From UBA7803 sp041608775 (lineage in GTDB: Bacteria > Pseudomonadota > Gammaproteobacteria > Pseudomonadales > Azotimanducaceae): a stretch of 17,884 bases of DNA. The notes under the pieces were generated by a model. That model was not told where the DNA came from. It ran no database searches and worked only from the letters and a program-made list of their open reading frames with translations. The stretch lies in the NCBI GenBank assembly GCA_041608775.1, contig JBFISC010000046.1, forward strand, positions 1-17,884, written 5' to 3'. The translations under genes were made by a program, and so were the position numbers. Positions 15,226 through 17,884 of this stretch are shown here, in pieces (the stretch's first letter is position 1; every line of letters begins with the position of its first letter).

Positions 15226-16500
15226 CTAATCCTCCTCCTCTATCACCCGACCCGCATCCGGGTCGTTGAACACCTCCAGGTCCAGATCGTTCTCAGTGCT
15301 GGCCACGATCGTCGCTACCATGCCGTCCCCGGTCACGTTCACCGCGGTGCGCAGCATGTCCAGCAGCCGGTCGACGCCGATGATGAGCATGATGCCTTCC
15401 ACAGGCAGGCCGACCTGGGTGAGCACCATGGTCAGCATGATCAGGCCAACCCCGGGCACCCCGGCGGTGCCGATGGATGCCATCGTCGCGGTGAGGATCA
15501 CCATGAGGTAATCGGTGACGCCCAGGTCCACCTGGTAAAACTGGGCGATGAATACGGTGGCCACCCCCTGCATGATGGCGGTGCCATCCATGTTGATGGT
15601 GGCGCCCAGGGGCACGGAGAACGCGGCCACCTCGTTCTTCACGCCGACCCGGTGTTCCACGGTGCGCAGCGTGACCGGAATGGTGGCGCCGCTCGATGCC
15701 GTGGAGAAGCCCACCAGCATCGGCTCGCGCATCTTGCGCAGGAAGGTCAGCGGGTTGACCCGGCCGAGCAGCGACAGGAGCAGCGGGTACACCACCAGCA
15801 TGTGGATTACCAGCGCCCCGATGACGGTGAAGAAGTAGCGGATCAGCTTGTAGATCTCGTCGAACCCTTCGGTGGCAAACAGCCGGGTCATCAGACAGAA
15901 AACGCCGAATGGCGCCAGCTTGATGAGCATGGTGATCAGGCGCATCAGCGCCTCGTTGATGTCATCGAAGAAGCCGATCAGCCGCGCGCCCGACTCGCCC
16001 GCATGACTGACCGCGATGCCGAACAGAATCGCGAACACGATGATCTGCAGCATGTTCCCCTCGGCCATCGCCGCCACCGGATTGGTGGGGAAGATGTTGA
16101 TGAGGGTTTCCTTGATGCTGGTGGGCTCGCCGGGGTCGAAGGTCACGTCCATGGGAGGCGGGCCGGCGCCCTTGCCGGGGTCCACCAGCAGCGCCAGCAT
16201 CAGGGCGATGGTGATGGCGATAGCCGTGGTCATGAGATACAGACCGATGGCCTTGCCGCCAACGCGTCCCATGTTGCCGGAATTCCCCAGGCTCGCGGCG
16301 CCGCAGATCAGCGATACCAGCACCAGCGGCACCACCATCAGCTGCAGGCTGGCTATGAAGATCCTGCCGCCGGCCTCGATGAAGCCGTTGATTCCGAAGC
16401 CGTAGATCCAATGGCCGTCCGGAAGGCCCAGCTGTTTCACCAGAACCCCGAGAACGAGGCCCGCGAGCATGCCGACGAGGATCCGAATGGTCAGGTTCAT
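15226..16500 (-). CDS. Dicarboxylate/amino acid:cation symporter (DAACS, glutamate/aspartate type)
   Basis: A 424-residue inner-membrane transporter of the GltP/DctA/Glt-Ph family, importing acidic amino acids or C4-dicarboxylates with protons or sodium. The fold is recognisable: TM1 from residue 3, the SLQLMVVPLVLVSLI helix (51-65), hairpin-1 serine motif STASSGATIP (267-276), the cation-binding NMDGT (303-307), hairpin-2 ASIGTAGVPG (341-350) and TM8 DRLLDMLRTAVNVTGD. Asp381 and Arg384 correspond to the aspartate-binding Asp394 and Arg397 of Glt-Ph, favouring an acidic substrate. The frame extends to 16551, but the ATG at 16500 (MNLTIRILVG) has GGAGA about 7 bases upstream and begins directly before TM1. 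The C-terminus is strongly acidic (EEED). It is 107 bases downstream of the rubredoxin gene on the same strand. The exact substrate is undetermined. Confidence 0.92.
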   Translation of the reverse strand: MNLTIRILVGMLAGLVLGVLVKQLGLPDGHWIYGFGINGFIEAGGRIFIASLQLMVVPLVLVSLICGAASLGNSGNMGRVGGKAIGLYLMTTAIAITIALMLALLVDPGKGAGPPPMDVTFDPGEPTSIKETLINIFPTNPVAAMAEGNMLQIIVFAILFGIAVSHAGESGARLIGFFDDINEALMRLITMLIKLAPFGVFCLMTRLFATEGFDEIYKLIRYFFTVIGALVIHMLVVYPLLLSLLGRVNPLTFLRKMREPMLVGFSTASSGATIPVTLRTVEHRVGVKNEVAAFSVPLGATINMDGTAIMQGVATVFIAQFYQVDLGVTDYLMVILTATMASIGTAGVPGVGLIMLTMVLTQVGLPVEGIMLIIGVDRLLDMLRTAVNVTGDGMVATIVASTENDLDLEVFNDPDAGRVIEEED

Positions 16501-16607
16501 CAGGCTTCTCCGGCGGCGGCGGGGGCGAATCCGGGCCGCAGCGACGTGCAATGACGGGAGTTTCGAGCGCTGCGCCGGCGAGTAGCCAGCCGAGCCTTAC
16601 GACCCCC

Positions 16608-16775
16608 TCAGCCGACTTCGATCATTTCGAAGTCCTCTTTGCTGACTCCGCATTCCGGGCAGACGAAGTCTTCAGGAACGTCCTCCCACTTGGTGCCGGG
16701 CGCGATGCCTTCGTCCTCGTATCCCTCGGCTTCATCGTAGATCCAGCCGCATACGATGCACTGCCACTTCCGCAT
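16608..16775 (-). CDS. Rubredoxin
   Basis: A 55-residue small iron protein carrying one Fe(Cys)4 centre and moving single electrons, in Pseudomonas between rubredoxin reductase and alkane hydroxylase or other partners. The four ligands are Cys6 and Cys9 (CIVCG) and Cys39 and Cys42 (CPECG). The intervening WIYDEAEGYEDEGIAPGT and KWEDVPEDFVCPECGVSK segments match canonical type-II rubredoxins, and the aromatic core (Trp4, Tyr13, Trp30, Phe37, Phe49) is complete. The ATG is at 16775 and TGA at 16608-16610. No rubredoxin reductase is adjacent in the window. Pseudomonas also has rubredoxin genes in the recG-ubiA interval, so this is a conserved place. It precedes the transporter on the same strand, but a functional link is not obvious. 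Confidence 0.95.
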   Translation of the reverse strand: MRKWQCIVCGWIYDEAEGYEDEGIAPGTKWEDVPEDFVCPECGVSKEDFEMIEVG

Positions 16776-16813
16776 TCGTTGTCCGTCCCGTGGGATTCCC
16801 TGAGCAGCGGGCT

Positions 16814-16842
16814 ACGCTACTTGCCGGGTGGTTAAAAATCAA
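16814..16842 (-). promoter_or_regulatory. Candidate sigma-70 promoter for rubredoxin
   Basis: On the minus strand TTGATT (16837-16842) is followed after 17 bases by TAGCGT (16814-16819), matching four and three consensus bases respectively. The -35 lies in the AT-rich GTTAAAAATCAA patch, the only such patch in the 238-base gap to ubiA. The -10 is poor, and the leader would be about 30 bases. Confidence 0.35.
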
Positions 16843-16999
16843 CGCGGACGGCGGGTTAGGGGCACTTCCGGTTGCTTCACCGGGATGAACGCGCTGACGC
16901 GCCCGGCCGTCCCGCAGCGACAGCCGGGCATCACCGAACTGACCCCGAACTACCGTGGCTGCCGCCGCGACGACCTTCCACACCCCAAACCCCGGCGGG

Positions 17000-17005
17000 T
17001 ACACT
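17000..17005 (+). promoter_or_regulatory. Possible -10 element close to the ubiA start
   Basis: TACACT, the same hexamer proposed for rpoZ, ends 8 bases before the ubiA ATG. If used, transcription would begin almost at the start codon. The -35 position (TTCCAC, 18 bases upstream) is weak. No clear ribosome site precedes the ATG. Confidence 0.25.
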
Positions 17006-17013
17006 CCCCGACC

Positions 17014-17884
17014 ATGCATGCCCGCGTCGTCACCTACCTCGAGCTGATGCGCCTCGACCGGCCGGTCGGCACCCTGCTGCTGCTGTGGCCGACCCTCGCG
17101 GCGCTGTGGCTGGCGGCTGACGGCTGGCCGCCGTGGCATCTGGTGGCGGTGTTCGCGGTGGGCACCTTCGTGATGCGATCAGCCGGATGCGTGATCAACG
17201 ATTTCGCCGACCGCGGCTGGGACCGCCACGTCGAGCGGACCCAGCACCGTCCCCTCACCGCCGGGCGGGTGACGGTCACCGAGGCCCTGGCGTTGTTTGT
17301 CGCCCTGGCTGCGCTGGCCGCACTGCTGCTCGTGTTTCTCAATCCGCTGACCCGGATGCTGGCGGTGGTGGGGTTCGCTCTGGCGGTGCTGTACCCATTC
17401 ATGAAGCGCTGGACGTACCTGCCCCAGGTGGTGCTGGGCGCCGCCTTCAGCTGGGCGATCATCATGGCCTACGCGGCGGTTTCCAACCACGTGCCCGCGG
17501 AGGCCTGGCTGCTGTTCGTGGGCAGTCTGCTGTGGATCGTCGCCTACGACACGCAGTACGCGATGGTGGATCGGGACGACGACCTCCAGGTCGGCATCAA
17601 GTCCACGGCGATTCTGTTCGGGGCCGCCGACCGCTTCATGGTCGGGTTGCTCCAGGCAAGCGCCGTGCTGACCCTGTCGCTGCTGGGGGCCCAGCGCGAC
17701 TTCGGCGCGTTCTACCACCTGGGCGTCGCCGCCGGCGCGGCGCTGTTCGTCTACCAGCAGTACCTGATGCGCGACCGCAGCCGGAGCGGCTGTTTTCAGG
17801 CATTCCGTAACAACACCTGGGTCGGGTTCGCGTTCTTTACCGGCGTCGTAATTGAGACCACGCTCGCGCGGCAGCTCGCGGCGC
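17014..17884 (+). CDS. ubiA: 4-hydroxybenzoate octaprenyltransferase UbiA, 3' end cut by window edge
   Basis: 290 codons are present with no stop before the window ends; the E. coli enzyme is 290 residues, so only a few residues can be missing. UbiA is an integral membrane prenyltransferase attaching the polyprenyl tail to 4-hydroxybenzoate in ubiquinone synthesis. The two Mg-diphosphate motifs are intact: NDFADRGWD (62-70) fits NDxxDxxxD, and YDTQYAMVDRDDD (178-190) fits the second aspartate motif. LMRLDRPVGTLLLLWPT at 11-27 is the usual N-terminal signature, and multiple hydrophobic helices follow. The ATG at 17014 is the first start compatible with homologues. ubiC, the chorismate lyase gene that precedes ubiA in Pseudomonas and E. 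coli, is not in the preceding 238 bases, where I see only possible promoter patches. Confidence 0.96.
   Translation, partial: MHARVVTYLELMRLDRPVGTLLLLWPTLAALWLAADGWPPWHLVAVFAVGTFVMRSAGCVINDFADRGWDRHVERTQHRPLTAGRVTVTEALALFVALAALAALLLVFLNPLTRMLAVVGFALAVLYPFMKRWTYLPQVVLGAAFSWAIIMAYAAVSNHVPAEAWLLFVGSLLWIVAYDTQYAMVDRDDDLQVGIKSTAILFGAADRFMVGLLQASAVLTLSLLGAQRDFGAFYHLGVAAGAALFVYQQYLMRDRSRSGCFQAFRNNTWVGFAFFTGVVIETTLARQLAA

Noticed and set aside
15652..16554. A 300-codon plus-strand frame across the transporter
   Set aside because: It is antisense to a clear DAACS symporter and is a His/Gln/Asp-rich mirror frame without domain similarity.
16551..16835. A 94-codon plus-strand frame over the rubredoxin region
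   Set aside because: The opposite strand encodes a complete rubredoxin with all four cysteine ligands. The plus frame shows no family features.

Overview
The window is high-GC chromosomal DNA whose gene content and order match the housekeeping backbone of Gammaproteobacteria. In E. coli the corresponding blocks are coaBC-dut-slmA-pyrE-rph-yicC and gmk-rpoZ-spoT-trmH-recG. In Pseudomonas the run is coaBC-dut-algC-argB ... pyrE, rph, yicC, gmk, rpoZ, spoT, ridA ... recG, an HDOD gene, rubredoxin and ubiA. This copy resembles the Pseudomonas arrangement more closely. Together with the high GC and the start-stop overlaps, it suggests a non-enteric gammaproteobacterium, perhaps of the Ectothiorhodospiraceae/Chromatiales or a similar halophilic group. 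The genus is inference. I see no mobile element, CRISPR array, tRNA or rRNA, and no stretch above 300 bases without a gene.

Layout. (1) Positions 1-4791, plus strand: the 3' end of coaBC (coenzyme A), a long membrane-anchored algC (sugar-phosphate mutase), argB (arginine) and slmA (nucleoid occlusion, overlapping argB). (2) Positions 4807-4896: a 13-bp tandem repeat where slmA meets the oppositely oriented DUF4124-like gene. (3) Positions 4873-6958, minus strand: rph, pyrE and a small exported coiled-coil protein, probably one transcript read from a promoter near 6990. (4) Positions 7084-13762, plus strand: yicC-gmk, then rpoZ-spoT-ridA-recG with a recognisable promoter in front of rpoZ. This cluster joins RNA turnover, GMP-to-GDP conversion, RNA polymerase omega, (p)ppGpp metabolism, reactive-imine detoxification and replication-fork repair. 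(5) Positions 13839-15164: an HDOD protein with a YbaK-like N-terminal region. (6) Positions 15226-16775, minus strand: a dicarboxylate/amino-acid:cation symporter preceded by a 55-residue rubredoxin. (7) 17014 to the end, plus strand: ubiA (ubiquinone), cut by the window edge just before its stop.

Most of the window is ordinary conserved core. The points worth a second look are the missing dut between coaBC and algC, the large membrane/sensor-like N-terminus on AlgC, the 13-bp repeat carrying five ACGCGT palindromes at a gene end, the basic N-terminal extension on SpoT that overlaps rpoZ, and the fused degenerate YbaK-like/HDOD protein beside recG. I found no convincing undescribed multi-gene system.
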